Below are positions 1 through 11,444 of a stretch of DNA of 64,000 nucleotides, piece by piece. Both the position numbers and the translations under genes were made by a program. The stretch lies in assembly GCA_947172415.1 (NCBI GenBank), contig OX359189.1, positions 5,470,501 through 5,534,500 on the forward strand, given 5' to 3'. The notes beneath the pieces were generated by a model. It had not been told where the DNA came from and ran no database searches. It saw only the letters and a program-made list of their open reading frames with translations. Every line of letters begins with the position of its first letter. Position 1 is the first letter of the stretch. Origin of the DNA: Chondrosia reniformis (taxonomy: Eukaryota; Porifera; Demospongiae; Chondrillida; Chondrillidae).

Positions 1-3000
1 TCAATTCCTCTATAACATCTTCCAAAGTTATGATACCAACAAATTCCTACAAAGCATTGGACATATTGCTACATTTCATGGGTATTGATACAGTGACAAT
101 GTGCATGCTGCCTGTAGTAAACTCAGTAAGAAAACCTACAACTAAAAATGGTATGTTTGGGGAGAAGTTGTATTCTTAATAACTGGCAATATTATTCAGA
201 AATTTACTTGCTTGTGCAGCATACGTATATACTTACCCTATCTTTTGATGTATGCCGCTGGTATACACAAAATATGTGACCTATATACGCATATATAAAG
301 AAGAAAGAGTAAAGAGTATTTGCTGTGTTTGTATGGACATATATATACATGGATATTCGAACATCAGCAATGCTTCAAAAACCCAGAAATTTGGACATTT
401 CAACCCTCAGGTCATACATATACCTTTTTGTTTTATCTTATCTTATTTATACTGGGTGACCTTTGCTCTTAACTCCCAGGGCACCAGCACCCCACCCCTC
501 TCATATTCATATGGAGACACCAATGAAGAAAATTGATACATATGTATGTGTATGGTATACTAGGTTGAGACAATAATACAGCTAGAAATGACCACCAAAT
601 TAAATAAGCTGTGTCCCATAAACTTGTGTACTTTCATTGACGCCTTCAATAATGAAATATTCTGCATCGTATCTTACCATTATGGACAGTGAAGTTCTTC
701 AGTACATATGAAAATCAGAGCTGTACAGGGGGGTAGAGGGGCCATTTGCCTCCCTATGATTGATTTTGCCCCCCAGACTTCTGAAAACCCACTAAACTGC
801 TTGAACACCCTCTTATCATTACCCATCCTTCCTACATTTTGAAAATATTCCTTCCCCCCTGGTCCCAAGTTCATTCGCAATATATTACATACGTAAGTGC
901 ATATTACACACATGGCATTGAAATATCAAATATGCAAACTTAGTCATACTTTAATGAGCTGAACAGTAAAATTTGCATAACACCAGGGCTCAATGAAACC
1001 ATAATTACTCACTCCTTCCTGTCTGAAACCTGTTTAACATGTCATACAGTGGATCTGTATCATAGCATATTGGAGGACTATGTCTCAAATCCTTCAAGTT
1101 TCTGATCACCACATTATCCCTAGGGTTTATCTTAATAAGACGCTTGGCTAGGAGTATTCCAACAATATTATCAGGTCTTCCTTCATAAATAGGAATACGG
1201 GAATGGCCTCTATACTGGATCTACATGCAGATGTAAAGCCAACAACATAGGTATATTCTATATATATGTGCATATTTGATATAGGTGTAAATACTTGATA
1301 TGTACTTGTTACATACAGTGCTCCACATCTAAAGAGTACATTTTTCGTATAAAAACGACAAAACGTTATCAGTTATTTTTTTAACATATTTCCTTACCTT
1401 AGCAAGTGTTCTCGAAGAGGATTATACCTTTTCCCTTGTCCAGAATGTCTAGGTAAATTTCCGCTGTTATTAATACAAACGCATAGGGAAAAATCGCCAT
1501 TTTTACTAAATGACATAATTAATCACATTCGATCATGTGACTATAAATTACACAATTCGCGATAATTGCTCGTACGTAGCATACGTTCATGGCTTGCTGC
1601 TAGCTTGAAGTCCATCGAAAGCACAACTCTTACACTAGCTTTTGACCTGCCTACAGCTCTTAACTACAAAAATTGCAGTGGAACGTATCTAAAAACTAAA
1701 GGTACCTAAAATTAACCTTTTCGACTCGTTTTCTCAAATGGAACGTTGAATTCAAGTTTTCTTTACACCAAGTCTCACGAATATTGGGAGCAATATCATA
1801 CTGAAGTAAGAGCTCTTAACTAATATCTATTCGTTAGTTAGTATCTAAAAACTGTTTTTTGGAAAATGGGCTGCAACTAAGTGGGCATGTCACAAACCAC
1901 GCCCATCCACCCACATAGCATTCATTAACATCTACTTGATCCATCAAATTATAAAAATTAGCTAATCCCATCACCATTAACTACCTAGAGCTATTTTAGG
2001 CAAACCAGCAAAATGCACTCTTTAGATGTGGAGCACTGTATACAAAATGATAAGCTTTTTATCACTAATGGAAGAAGTATGCAAGGTATGTATTCACACA
2101 CTAGATTACATCACAAGTTTGCTCTGTTTTTAATCTTAGCATATCATTGGATAGGAAATATTGTGAGCCTAAAAACTATTAAAAATTGCTGTTTTGTGAA
2201 TTAACAGTATTATATTTACAAACCTTTGCACTATAGAGTAAACAATGAAGAAAAAGTTTTGAAGCCATTTTTAGAGGAAAGAGGCTACACCTGATACTAA
2301 CCTCATCTAGCTGCTCTTGATTTAAAACTGTGTCGATACTAAGCATATAAAGTCCCTGCAAGTGAGTCATTGCATCTCTAACAAACTTTTCCTTCATTTC
2401 TAGAGCACACTACAAAAGATGGATTTCATTATACATACATACATACATACATACATACATACATTCAAATAAAGGCCAATGCAGCCTCTATATCCAGACA
2501 TATATGTTCTTTATTCAAGCCTAGCTCCCATTTGAATCAATTAAGCTGCTATAAACACTGGCTTGTCTAAGGATAACCCTACCTCTTCCTTATATGTATG
2601 TAAAATTTCAATGTGACATTTATCTACAGATCTATCAGGCCAGCAGGCATATAAGCTGTAAGAGGACCTTGGGTTATGCCATGAATTAAGATTTAACAGT
2701 CAAGGACTATTTTCACAATGTTTAAGACCTGGCAACAATTTAAGACTTAGCCTTAACTCCAGGCTCAGCTTCTATTCAATTTTCATACCCCATACTTTGA
2801 CTCTGGCTTTGATACAATAATGTCTAGCTAGCTTACTAAATCATTCCTTACTCTAAGTAAATCTAAATACATACTACAATATAGAAGCTATCTATTATAC
2901 ATAGGTTATGCACATTAGAGTAGATTCTCCTTTAATGCGGGTCACTTGGAGGTTCCCTGAAAGGGTATACAACAAGTCCAATCCACATATTGTATATACA

Positions 3001-4600
3001 AAGTACAGACACTTAGAGAGACTTACTTTTATTATAAGGACTTCGTCATAAGTTAACACTTCATCTACCTCCTCATCATTTGCCTCTGAATGTCCTTGAC
3101 CATGTAAATCAACAAGTTCTCTTAACTCTGTAAAAAGGCTGACACTCATGACAAAATCAGTTTAAAATTCCAACTGGATTTTTTTATAAACATGTGCATA
3201 CACAGATATAGTGGATACGTAGATATAGTGGATACATAAACATTACATTAGATTAGAGTAGATTAGCAGCATTACTGGGGAATTCCATACAAATCAATAA
3301 CTGACATACGTACATATATGTATGTAAACTTCATACACAAACACATACTTTACAGATAAGTGAAGGCATGTACGTACATACAAACCTGCTCGTCTGTACA
3401 GGGTCCCATGGTCACTTCCCAACAGACAATCAAGGAGCTTAGCAATAGGATATGAAATGATGAAGAAAACTGCCATTAGGGCTACTACCAAACTAATGGA
3501 AGAAAAAAAAGTGGACTTATTCCTCACCATAGAATGACTATAAAGAAGGGCCTCCTGAATCATTATCAATCATCCAGAAAATTTATAAAACAGACCATCC
3601 TATATATACGTACCTATGACTAGAATACACACCCCAACAGTTGTTATTACAGTAAATAGGCATTGAAGCCCTGTAACTACCATAACCAACACTACTCACG
3701 GAGAAGCATAATATCCAATAGCCAGCCCATATCTGGTGCACAAAGCTTGTGGGATAATCCTAAGTATACATAAGAGTACACTTATAAAACACTGAATAGA
3801 GTTGGTTTATGAGAATGCAGAAACTAACTCGCCAAATAATAGCACTGCTGTAACTGAGACTAAAATGGCCACAACTTCAGTGGTTATTTTGCCCAGAAAT
3901 ATTGGCATAGTTTCCGCTGCTGTGGCATTGGCTAACAACAAGGTAACTAGAAGAAGATGATGGTTTTTCACTACAGTGATGATGCGAGATGCATATTTCC
4001 TTATTTTTGGTTTGCCACCTCTTTGAAGAACCTTTAAACTTGTAATATCCAAAGAGAGCAGACCCATGGTTAAACCAGATGCCACACCTACAGTTACAGT
4101 ACAAGCACATGTAAAACACAAAATGACTTCATATGAATCACTATATGTTGACAAATCCGCATTGTTTGACTAGGGATGGGGAGTTAAGATCATAAAGCTC
4201 CTTTATATATAATATGTGAACAGGTATTAAGAAAAGGAAAATCACTTTCATAAATAACCGTTATTGTTGGGAGCATTCATAAGTGGAAAGGTGCTATCAC
4301 ATCATGCAATATTTGACTACAATTGCCATCAGCAATCATTCGACAAAAAGCTTAGCTTTCACTCATTATAGTACACTTATTCATTTCCTACAACGTAACG
4401 TTTGTAGTCCTCCCAATGTCCATATACTTACCTGCAAAGAGAACCAAGAGGGCGTAGAGAGCAAGGTATGTCCAAAAAAGAGGCGAATCCGGTGTGATGA
4501 GTTCTCTTTCCTCGTAATGTGTTCCGTTACATATAATAATACCTTCATCCTCGGTAGTAGAACAATTCAAATACATAATCTCAGGGTAGAATACAGCCAC
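1..4600 (-). CDS. CNNM/ACDP-type divalent-metal transporter (DUF21 + CBS pair), spliced, partial at the left edge
   Basis: A membrane protein of the CNNM (ancient conserved domain) family, which acts in Mg2+ or other divalent-metal transport at the plasma membrane. Exons inferred on the minus strand, in order: 4600-4432 (extracellular end with NCS and NGT glycosylation sites, then a membrane segment), 4087-3829 (DUF21 core with GLTMGLLSLD and HHLLLVTLLLAN), 3759-3700 (completes FGEIIPQA), 3492-3386 (membrane helix and KLLDCLLG), 3127-3027 (acidic linker), 2409-2302 and 1220-1013 (CBS region, with AMTHLQG and GHSRIPIYEG), 111-92 (a 20-nt exon) and 46-1 (VGIITLEDVIEEL). Every junction has GT-AG ends and keeps the frame; several donors are gtgagt, gtaagt or gttagt. 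The C-terminal cyclic-nucleotide-binding-like region would lie left of the window. The start is not resolved: frame upstream of 4600 has a stop within 30 nt and no ATG, so a 5' exon is missing. Family call firm; paralogue and the 20-nt exon less so. Confidence 0.9.
1316..2038. mobile_element. Tc1/mariner-like inverted-repeat element (non-autonomous) in a CNNM intron
   Basis: The ends are perfect inverted repeats of about 24 bp: the left end reads CAGTGCTCCACATCTAAAGA at 1316, and its reverse complement ends at 2038. A TA dinucleotide flanks each side (1314-1315 and 2039-2040), the target duplication expected of the Tc1/mariner superfamily, and CAGTG ends are common there. No transposase-length frame is present in the 723 bp, so it is a mobilised-in-trans or decayed copy. 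It sits wholly inside the intron between the CNNM exons at 2302-2409 and 1013-1220. A hAT origin was considered because of the CAGTG ends, but the 8-bp flanks do not match. Confidence 0.75.
2431..2465. repeat. (CATA)n microsatellite
   Basis: About eight tandem CATA units lie just upstream (in transcript sense) of the CNNM exon at 2302-2409. It is intronic simple sequence. Confidence 0.95.
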
Positions 4601-4701
4601 ACAATTTATATTTAGGTAAGGTTAAAGTTTAACAGCATTTCAATGGGTAACTGAAGAAAATGGCTTTCCATTACGAAGATAATCTCGTAACCAGACCAAA
4701 G

Positions 4702-4918
4702 ATGGCAGTGCTGATAATTAGCCAAATATTATTGTGTATCTTTTTGAAGATACCTGACGATCTCAAACTGCAAGTTGAAGAACCCCCAGACGGGAACGTG
4801 TCAGCCTTCTTTCTGCGTACGTATTATGAGTAGGTATATCGCCAACAATATTTTTAATTTTATAGGTTCGGTCTTTGGTAACATGTGTCTATGCCTGTAT
4901 ATAAAACGCTGTTGCTGA
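4702..4918 (+). CDS. Possible small two-exon membrane or secreted peptide (55 aa)
   Basis: An ATG at 4702 opens a frame whose first 18 residues are strongly hydrophobic (MAVLIISQILLCIFLKIP), then an acidic stretch. A donor gtacgt follows base 4816 and an acceptor ttatag ends at 4865; the 49-nt intron is in phase. The second exon gives a Cys-rich tail ending in KRCC and a stop at 4918. The total is 55 codons. It is transcribed away from the CNNM gene, just upstream of that gene's first visible exon, so the two could share a bidirectional promoter. No family is recognised. The short length means the frame could be fortuitous, and the same interval might hold 5' exons of CNNM on the other strand. 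Confidence 0.3.
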
Positions 4919-5207
4919 TGTCATATGGAATCTACTGATCTTACAATGAAGGTGACAAATAAGCCATATCTTTTCGTATTTAGCTATATCTCTTGTGTCG
5001 TAAAGTTTCACTATCTATCAAAACACACTGTAACATCTAGCTATATATATATATATAGGAGGGTATTGTAGACGAACTACACCATGCTATTTGCAATGTA
5101 GAGTTACTTGTCCTATATGATGAACGATTTGGTTTCTCATTTAATATTAAACAATAAGCCACTGATTAAGGAGAGATAAACTGTAACTATTTAACAAAGC
5201 TACATAC

Positions 5208-5296
5208 CTGCTCAAAAGGCCAGACTACAGCGATGGAGGTTGATTTGCTGTCATATTCAAACGTAGATACATTCTCGTATATAACATAATGAAAAT
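5208..5296 (-). other. Orphan exon-like segment (29 codons)
   Basis: On the minus strand an acceptor (cccag) ends just before 5296 and a good donor (gtatgta) follows 5208. The 89 nt between have one open frame, with residues such as VIYENVSTFEYDSKS and ending VVWPFEQ. It lies between the CRYZ-like stop codon and the CNNM gene. It may be a 5' exon of CNNM encoding part of the extracellular region, or part of a small separate gene: a phase-compatible acceptor at about 4767 leads into 12 codons and a stop. No family is recognised. Confidence 0.25.
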
Positions 5297-5511
5297 CTGG
5301 GTCAAGTTGAAAGTATATGCATCATTACAATGTAGCTTGAATGTAAAGGCATGGCAGTGCTTGTACTATTTACATTTCCACTAAAGTGAAGCTTCATATA
5401 TACATTGTGTTTGAGAATTGTGCTATTATCACTCAAAATCAGAGAGAATCAGATCAGGATCAAAATACTCAAAATACAAAATATCACACATATCCAGTAA
5501 ATAAACCTAAA

Positions 5512-6589
5512 TCAGTCAACAGTCAGTACTATTTTCCCCTTTGCTCCATCTCCACCAATGATTTCTTGATGTGCTTCTGCCGCCTCAGACAGTGGATAGC
5601 TCTTACCAATGATGGGTTTCAGCCATCCTCCTTCAGCACCACTTCTAATAGCAGCATGCCCATCAGCAAGATCTTTTTGACTGGCATTAAATAACATCAC
5701 CCCAAGAATCGCTGCCTCACGTACCATTGCATCCCTAGCATTAATCTCTGTGGTCCCTCGATTACCTACCACAGCCACTCTTCCTCCAGGAGCCAGCACA
5801 GTGAGATCAGCACCAAGGTTTACATGAGCAGCATTTTCTATAATCACATCAAATCCGTTTTTAAATTCACTACTCATCCTCTCAATATAACCTCTTTCCC
5901 TGTGGTTAAACACTCTGTCTGCTCCAGCCCTCTTAACTACTTCCATACCAGTGGCAGTGCCCGCAGTACCACAAACCCTCATGCCATAATGCTTTGCAAA
6001 CTGAACAGCAGCAATACCTACACCACCACTTGCACCATGCACTAGAACCACATCTGAAGGTCTTGCTGAAGCCCTTTGAAATAGGCTCCTATAAGCAGTA
6101 ACATAAGGTGTTGGAAGGGCTGCTGCCTCAGGAAAGGTAAGGTCTCCTGGAACTTTGTAGGTGTTAGATGCTGACGCTACAGTGAACTCAGCATAAGTTC
6201 CAGTTTTTGACTTAGATATATAAACTTTATCTCCCCTTTGAATATCAGCAACCTTAGTGCCAACCTCATCAACGATACCAGCCGCATCATTACCTGCATA
6301 AGTTGTAAACTTCAATATTCACCATATCATAAGAAGTAGACATATAACTTAATTTGAAAAAAATTGAAAGTCAGCAGTTCCTATAAACACTATATAACTC
6401 ACCTGGTATGAAGGGGAGGTCGGGCTTTTTAGCATAGTTTCCTGATCTAATGTATGTCTCCACAGGATTAACACCCACAGCCTTCACCCTAACAAGAACA
6501 TCTTCCTCTACTAAGGATGGTTTTGGAATAGTATTTATTTGAAGAACCTCTGGTCCTCCAAATTCTTTGACCAGAATAGCTTTCATCAT
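5512..6589 (-). CDS. CRYZ: Quinone oxidoreductase / zeta-crystallin (CRYZ-like)
   Basis: An NADPH-dependent one-electron quinone reductase of the medium-chain dehydrogenase/reductase superfamily, zeta-crystallin subgroup (no catalytic zinc), expected in the cytosol. Two exons: 6589-6403 (62 codons plus 1 nt) and 6293-5512, joined across a 109-nt GT-AG intron that restores IPGNDAAGIV. The 322-residue product is close to the usual length of about 329. Visible landmarks are the N-terminal KEFGGPEVL, the substrate-side GVNPVETYIRSG (residues 39-50), the Rossmann nucleotide loop HGASGGVG (148-155), FNHRE further on, and a C-terminal GWLKPIIG followed by AEAHQEI. None of the structural-zinc cysteine cluster of alcohol dehydrogenases is present, as expected for this subgroup. 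The start is one of two adjacent ATGs. No break is seen, so it should be functional. Confidence 0.95.
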
Positions 6590-6599
6590 TGAGCCCTGG

Positions 6600-9000
6600 A
6601 TGTAATTAGTAGTGGAATAAATGTGAATAATAAATGCTATTTAGCTATGTCATACTGAACAGGACGAGGAGATCATTATTTCATCTGAAAACGAGAAAAA
6701 GTGTTCATAAAGGGTGAGAAACGTTTAAAGCAAAGTAGCAAGTTAGGCTTCCTCCCCAGCCGCGCAGAGTTTCAACAATGTGCGAACACAAAATGGCGGA
6801 TCACAGTCTTAAGACTAAAATTGCAGCAAATACCAGTCGTTTGCGTCTCAGCACAAGCAACCACTATTTATCCCAGAAGTCCAGCATAAGAGTCTCAAAT
6901 GGCTCTAGATCACCTGTTTAGCGATTTTGCAGCGGCCTTATCACCATATCCCCTTGCGCAATCGCGTGGCTATAGTTTCTATACCTCCAGATGCGATAGT
7001 CGCGAGCCTGACCCAAAAGGTACTGTGCTTGCTAGAGTCAATATGCAAACTATGTAATAAGACATCGATTACAGGACAATGGATAGTATTAGTTGTTGTA
7101 TGAGTGCTAATAATATTTGGCGTCAATAACACATCAATCGTTCACGGTTGAGTGATTCTACGATCATTAATGTTCAAAAGTGATGATTAGTACATCTTTT
7201 AAAAGAGCAATCTGCCAGAAAATCATCCAGAGTATATTAACTCACATAAAATCGCCGAAAACTCCTCAACATCTAACTACAAGTCGGAATCTGCAACAGC
7301 AAATGTTGTGATTGTGTAACATATAAAAATAAAATGGCCACCGCAACGATGAGTTGCATATTATTATCTTCAATAGTATATAGAACAAGTCATAACTGGC
7401 TTTGGATGAGGATATGTTAAGTTACGAAATTGCTTGTAGTATTATAGTCACTAGGAAAACAGAATATTCTAATGGCAATTAGTTCTGGTCTGGTTTCCAT
7501 GTGGGCGTAATACTTCGATCCATAAAATCCTAGCTTTACATTAGTTTTGTTAAGTGGTACATAAATATTTACAACAACTGCTGAAAAGTAGGTGTACCTT
7601 TTCCCCTACCATAAAAGTGCTTTCCATTTAAAAATGGTGAAGCATAATACATGTTATGTGGTGCTAAGCTTGCTTGCCATGATTGCTAGGCTACAGTACA
7701 AATCACCCACCAGCCGTACTCAAAGGTAATGAGCTGGATCTGATGCCTGATTGGGCTTGCCCTCTTCAGACCAGCCTGATCGAGAGGACACACTCAAGTG
7801 CCCAGCATGCAGTCAATATTGCCAATTAATATTGCCAATGGACCTCACTATGTATCTGCGAAGGAAAGATATAACTAAATCAATAACCATATAACTGTTT
7901 AATCTTTATCTTTTATCATTTGGTAAGTTACCAAATGGTCTCTAACCCTGTTGTTTATGTGAATGCATGCAAGCAACCGTCGGTACTCCTAGCTCACACT
8001 CAAGGCAAATCAAATCTACGGTGATTATTGGCTGAGACCCCCTGAGACTGCTGATAATGGCATGCAGATGCATCATCTACAGTCTATACTAAGGTGTGAA
8101 AAGGTAAATGGAAGGCCATGTGTTTAACCTTATATGATCTGTAAAGACTACTACTCTGTATGCAGAAGTTGAGAATTTCAGTGTGGCCAAAGTCCTGTAG
8201 CTGATTGTGATTATTTTGGGAGTCACTTGCATACATTAGACTACCTTAGTATATTGTAACTTAATTGCACTGTATATATAGCTCTTAGTGTCAAGTATAT
8301 ATGTACTTGTTACGTATACAAGTCTTCATGCTAAAATATTTTATTATAAATACACTTCATTTGTTGAACATTTAACAAAATTCCTGCAGGGTATACAGGC
8401 ATGGATAACAAGAAATAATACATCTCTAGATAAACCTTTTATTTGATTGCATCTTAGCATATATATACATATAACATATTTATTGATTATATGCCTTCAT
8501 GTTTGAGGTTCATTGCTAAGTCTGTAATGTAGTATCAAAGTTCTTGAGCTTATCAATAGCAAATAATTCTTTGAATGATTATTACAGAATGTTTCGATCT
8601 CGTGGACCTTTTACTATGATATAAAAGAACTTTGAAACTTCATGTTAAAATATTTATTAATTATTAAACACTTCAAATTTTCTACAGATTTCTCAGTGTG
8701 GGTACAAATCTAGAATTTTAACAAGGAAATTATACATTTGCCACATATAATATATTTATCTTTTCAATTGCATATTATGGGGTCATATATATAACTGTGC
8801 TGTAAATATGGTTGGAATATTTTCCATTAATTCAGTTAATAAATCCAACTTCTTTCCAATTTTAAACTAAAATATCCGAGTGTTAGGACAAAATACGAGA
8901 TGCGTGTACGTATCCTTTGCCTTGGTAACGCTGATGAAGTAGTAGAATTTAAATTAATTACACATGCAAATAGTGAATTAGTCTGAGCCCAGCCCAGTCA
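6600..9000. other. Intergenic, no convincing gene
   Basis: AT-rich sequence upstream of the CRYZ-like gene. The only point of note is an ATGGCGGAT start context at 6793, opening a 42-codon plus-strand frame to 6921 (MADHSLKTKIAANTS...). It faces away from the CRYZ-like start about 200 bp off and could be a 5' exon of a divergent transcript, but no splice continuation or homology is visible. A short open stretch at about 7690-7830 is discussed under rejected items. Confidence 0.5.
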
Positions 9001-9100
9001 TTGCATAATAATTGGCAAAATGGCTGGAAATATATTGAGAAATGGATTGCTGTGAGTTTCCAGCTATACATGCGCCTGAACAATATGCTTACTAGTAACA

Positions 9101-9310
9101 ATGCTGCCAATACAGGACGTAGAGGAGAGCTTGTATGGAAACGTGGGACTGCACGTGCCGCTTGGGACCAGACCTCAGGTACGTAGCTTGGGAGAGAAGC
9201 GAACCTATGGTGACCGCGAAGGGTCAGCCGCGGCTAACATGCCCACTCCCTATGTGGCTGCCTCAAATGGCCGCGTTGTAAGCGGCCTCGATTTGCTTAT
9301 CGTACGCACT
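9101..9310 (+). other. GC-richer patch with a short exon-like frame
   Basis: This is a rare GC-rich island in AT-rich surroundings. A plus-strand frame from the ATG at 9101 gives 26 codons (MLPIQDVEESLYGNVGLHV...) up to a candidate donor gtacgt after 9178, and stays open to 9388 if unspliced. It might be a first exon or a promoter-proximal CpG-rich segment. No downstream exon or family is recognised. Confidence 0.25.
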
Positions 9311-9673
9311 CTGTTCTATCGATATAATAGTAGCTATCTATATGTTAAGTGGGTATCAGACAGTAATCGACTGCTGCTGAGTCTTTAGTAGATATGGAAG
9401 TATCAGCAATTATTAATTGTACCTCTCTTTCAATATACCAAAGTTGGAGTGAGCCACATCTGGCATTAAAATCTCCACAAAATAAAGATGTTTCCTAGGT
9501 TTTGAAATCTATATATTTGAGAGGTAGGAGAAACAAAGATCTAGAATTATAGGGAAGTGTCACCTCTACTTGACCCAGCAGGAGGCAAATAGCACACACA
9601 CATTAAAATAAAGTCTTAGCTCCTTCATTAATACTAGTAAAACTTTAATACTGTACATTATCTAAGGAATCAT

Positions 9674-10449
9674 TTAAAACATGCATAGCGACCACGTTGG
9701 TTCTTCCCCCAGTTGAACTATTTCCTCATTCTGGTGGTCTGGCCTGCTGATGCTCTGTCCTGGAGCATGAGTCTTGTGACCGTAGACAGGTGTAGATGGT
9801 GGCTTATCATTGAAAAACCAGGGTATGTTGTTGCTCTTAGAGATGGCAGAACAAATTTGTCCTGCATCCTTTTCGTTCATCTTCATGGATACAAATTTCC
9901 ACTTCCTTTGAATTGAGTGTCAGGAACTGATAAAATCACTAATGTTACAATTGGTCACTTTCTTAATTGTGGAATAAATATCTCTCAGACTAATTTTCTT
10001 AAGGATCTTTCTGAGAAATTTAGTTACAGTATCTACAGCATTGCATGCTTGTTTTACTTCAGCTTGGCATTTCGGCAAGAGTCTCCTGTTGTTCTTGGGT
10101 AATCTTAGCGTCTGACATGATGGCAGTTGTAGTTAGAGGAGAGGATCGTGTCAAGAGAGCTAGCTGATCCGGGGACTGGTTGTTTTGATGAGGTGGCTGT
10201 AATAGTGTACGGTACTCATAGCCTGTCTGTAAGCTGTTTTGCTTCTTCAGGCTGTCTATTTCTTTTATCAGAAATTTTATCCAAACTTACACATTCTGAG
10301 CCTAGCTAATCTCTCTAGAGGCAGTGATGTTTCCCTGCTCGTCCTCAGCAATGTCTATGCAGGTGAAATGATACTAAACCTTGAAGTGACCATAGCAGGC
10401 TATTCTGTCCACTGATATGTTTTGGTGACATATGCCACAAAGTGCAATC
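9674..10449 (-). pseudogene. Decayed PHD-finger-containing gene (possibly retroelement-derived)
   Basis: Read right to left, the minus strand gives a PHD-like zinc-finger pattern: CGICHQN, then VDRIACYGHFKV, a stop where Trp is normal, and YHFTCID (final H-x2-C). After two more stops come a Lys-rich segment (FLIKEIDSLKKQNSLQ), a Gln/Pro/Thr linker, and MSDAKITQEQQETLAEM, interrupted by a frameshift. The next frame gives a helical stretch (AEVKQACNAVDTVTKFLRKI), another stop, and a last 70-codon open frame at 9886-9674. The succession of coherent pieces in one direction with several stops and one frameshift marks a degraded gene rather than chance frames. PHD fingers with such linkers occur in chromatin proteins and in ORF1 of some LINE elements; which applies cannot be told here. 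Confidence 0.5.
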
Positions 10450-10730
10450 TTATTATTATTTCCAGGTATTGGTCTCCGTATTCCGTATTCGTAGATAGAA
10501 CTGTTCTCAATTTAATAAACTATGACTTGTCCTAGCTGTAACAAGAGCTCTCAACCGATCCACTTCGCCTTTTTAAATTTTTGCACCAATTATTATGTAT
10601 ATATCTATTTATCAGCCATATTTCCATAAACCTAGGCCATCGTTTTTCAATAGTCGATCTAGATCTGATTGTAGTACTTTTAATCACGCTTTGAACTATC
10701 TATCCAGTCATTATGTATAGTAATAGAGGT

Positions 10731-11045
10731 GATCAGACCTTTACAGAGTAATACCCTTCACTCCATCTTTATCTATTGGACCGCACCCTTCAACCCACCC
10801 TTAACTATAAGATTACACCCTTCACCTCAATCTTAGCTCTAGGACCACACCCCTCACCCCTCACCCCAGCCTTAAGTGTTAATATATAGGACAAAACCTT
10901 TCACCACATGCACGTAGAGCTATTGGACCACACACTTTACCCCGGTCTTAGCTATAGGACCACTACCCTCACCCCAGCCTCAGTTATATATATATTACCA
11001 CACCCTTCACCCCATCCTTAGCTATAGGACCACATACACTCCTCA
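10731..11045. repeat. C-rich minisatellite, about 30-40 bp unit
   Basis: Imperfect tandem copies of a unit like ACCACACCCTTCACCCCA followed by CCTTAGCTATAGG occur roughly eight to nine times, with units varying in length and content. The plus strand is strongly C/A-rich. It lies between the PHD pseudogene and the 3' end of the MACPF-like gene. Confidence 0.8.
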
Positions 11046-11444
11046 TCCAAGTCTTGATGAGGCGATTGGTTGGCCATGGATTGTGATAATTATTGAGAGA
11101 TTGATCATGACTATGTTTATATTCTATCCATGGTAACACTTTGTGTGTTAATGTTTAATTGCATGCATTTATGTATACATATATAATAGTTGATTGAGAA
11201 GTAAGACTGTCAACATTGGAGAATATTGAACAATCTAAAATGTTACTATATGCATCTTCTATAAGGATAAACGTTTCATAAGCTACTGATTGTATAAATA
11301 TTGTAAGTTCTCATGGTAGTAATTAATGAATAATGAATTTTACTTAAGTGATAAACTTAACTTTAACTTTACTGAGTTACCTAGAGTATTTTAGACTGCA
11401 TATTCTTTGTTAATATTAACTAGGCTTATATATTCTCTGGTAAA

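Noticed and set aside
1316-2038. hAT-type element because of CAGTG ends
   Set aside because: The 8-bp flanks differ while TA is duplicated, which fits Tc1/mariner better.
7690-7830. Open stretch encoding ELDLMPDWACPLQTS and more
   Set aside because: No start, splice signals or recognisable family; about 45 codons is within chance.
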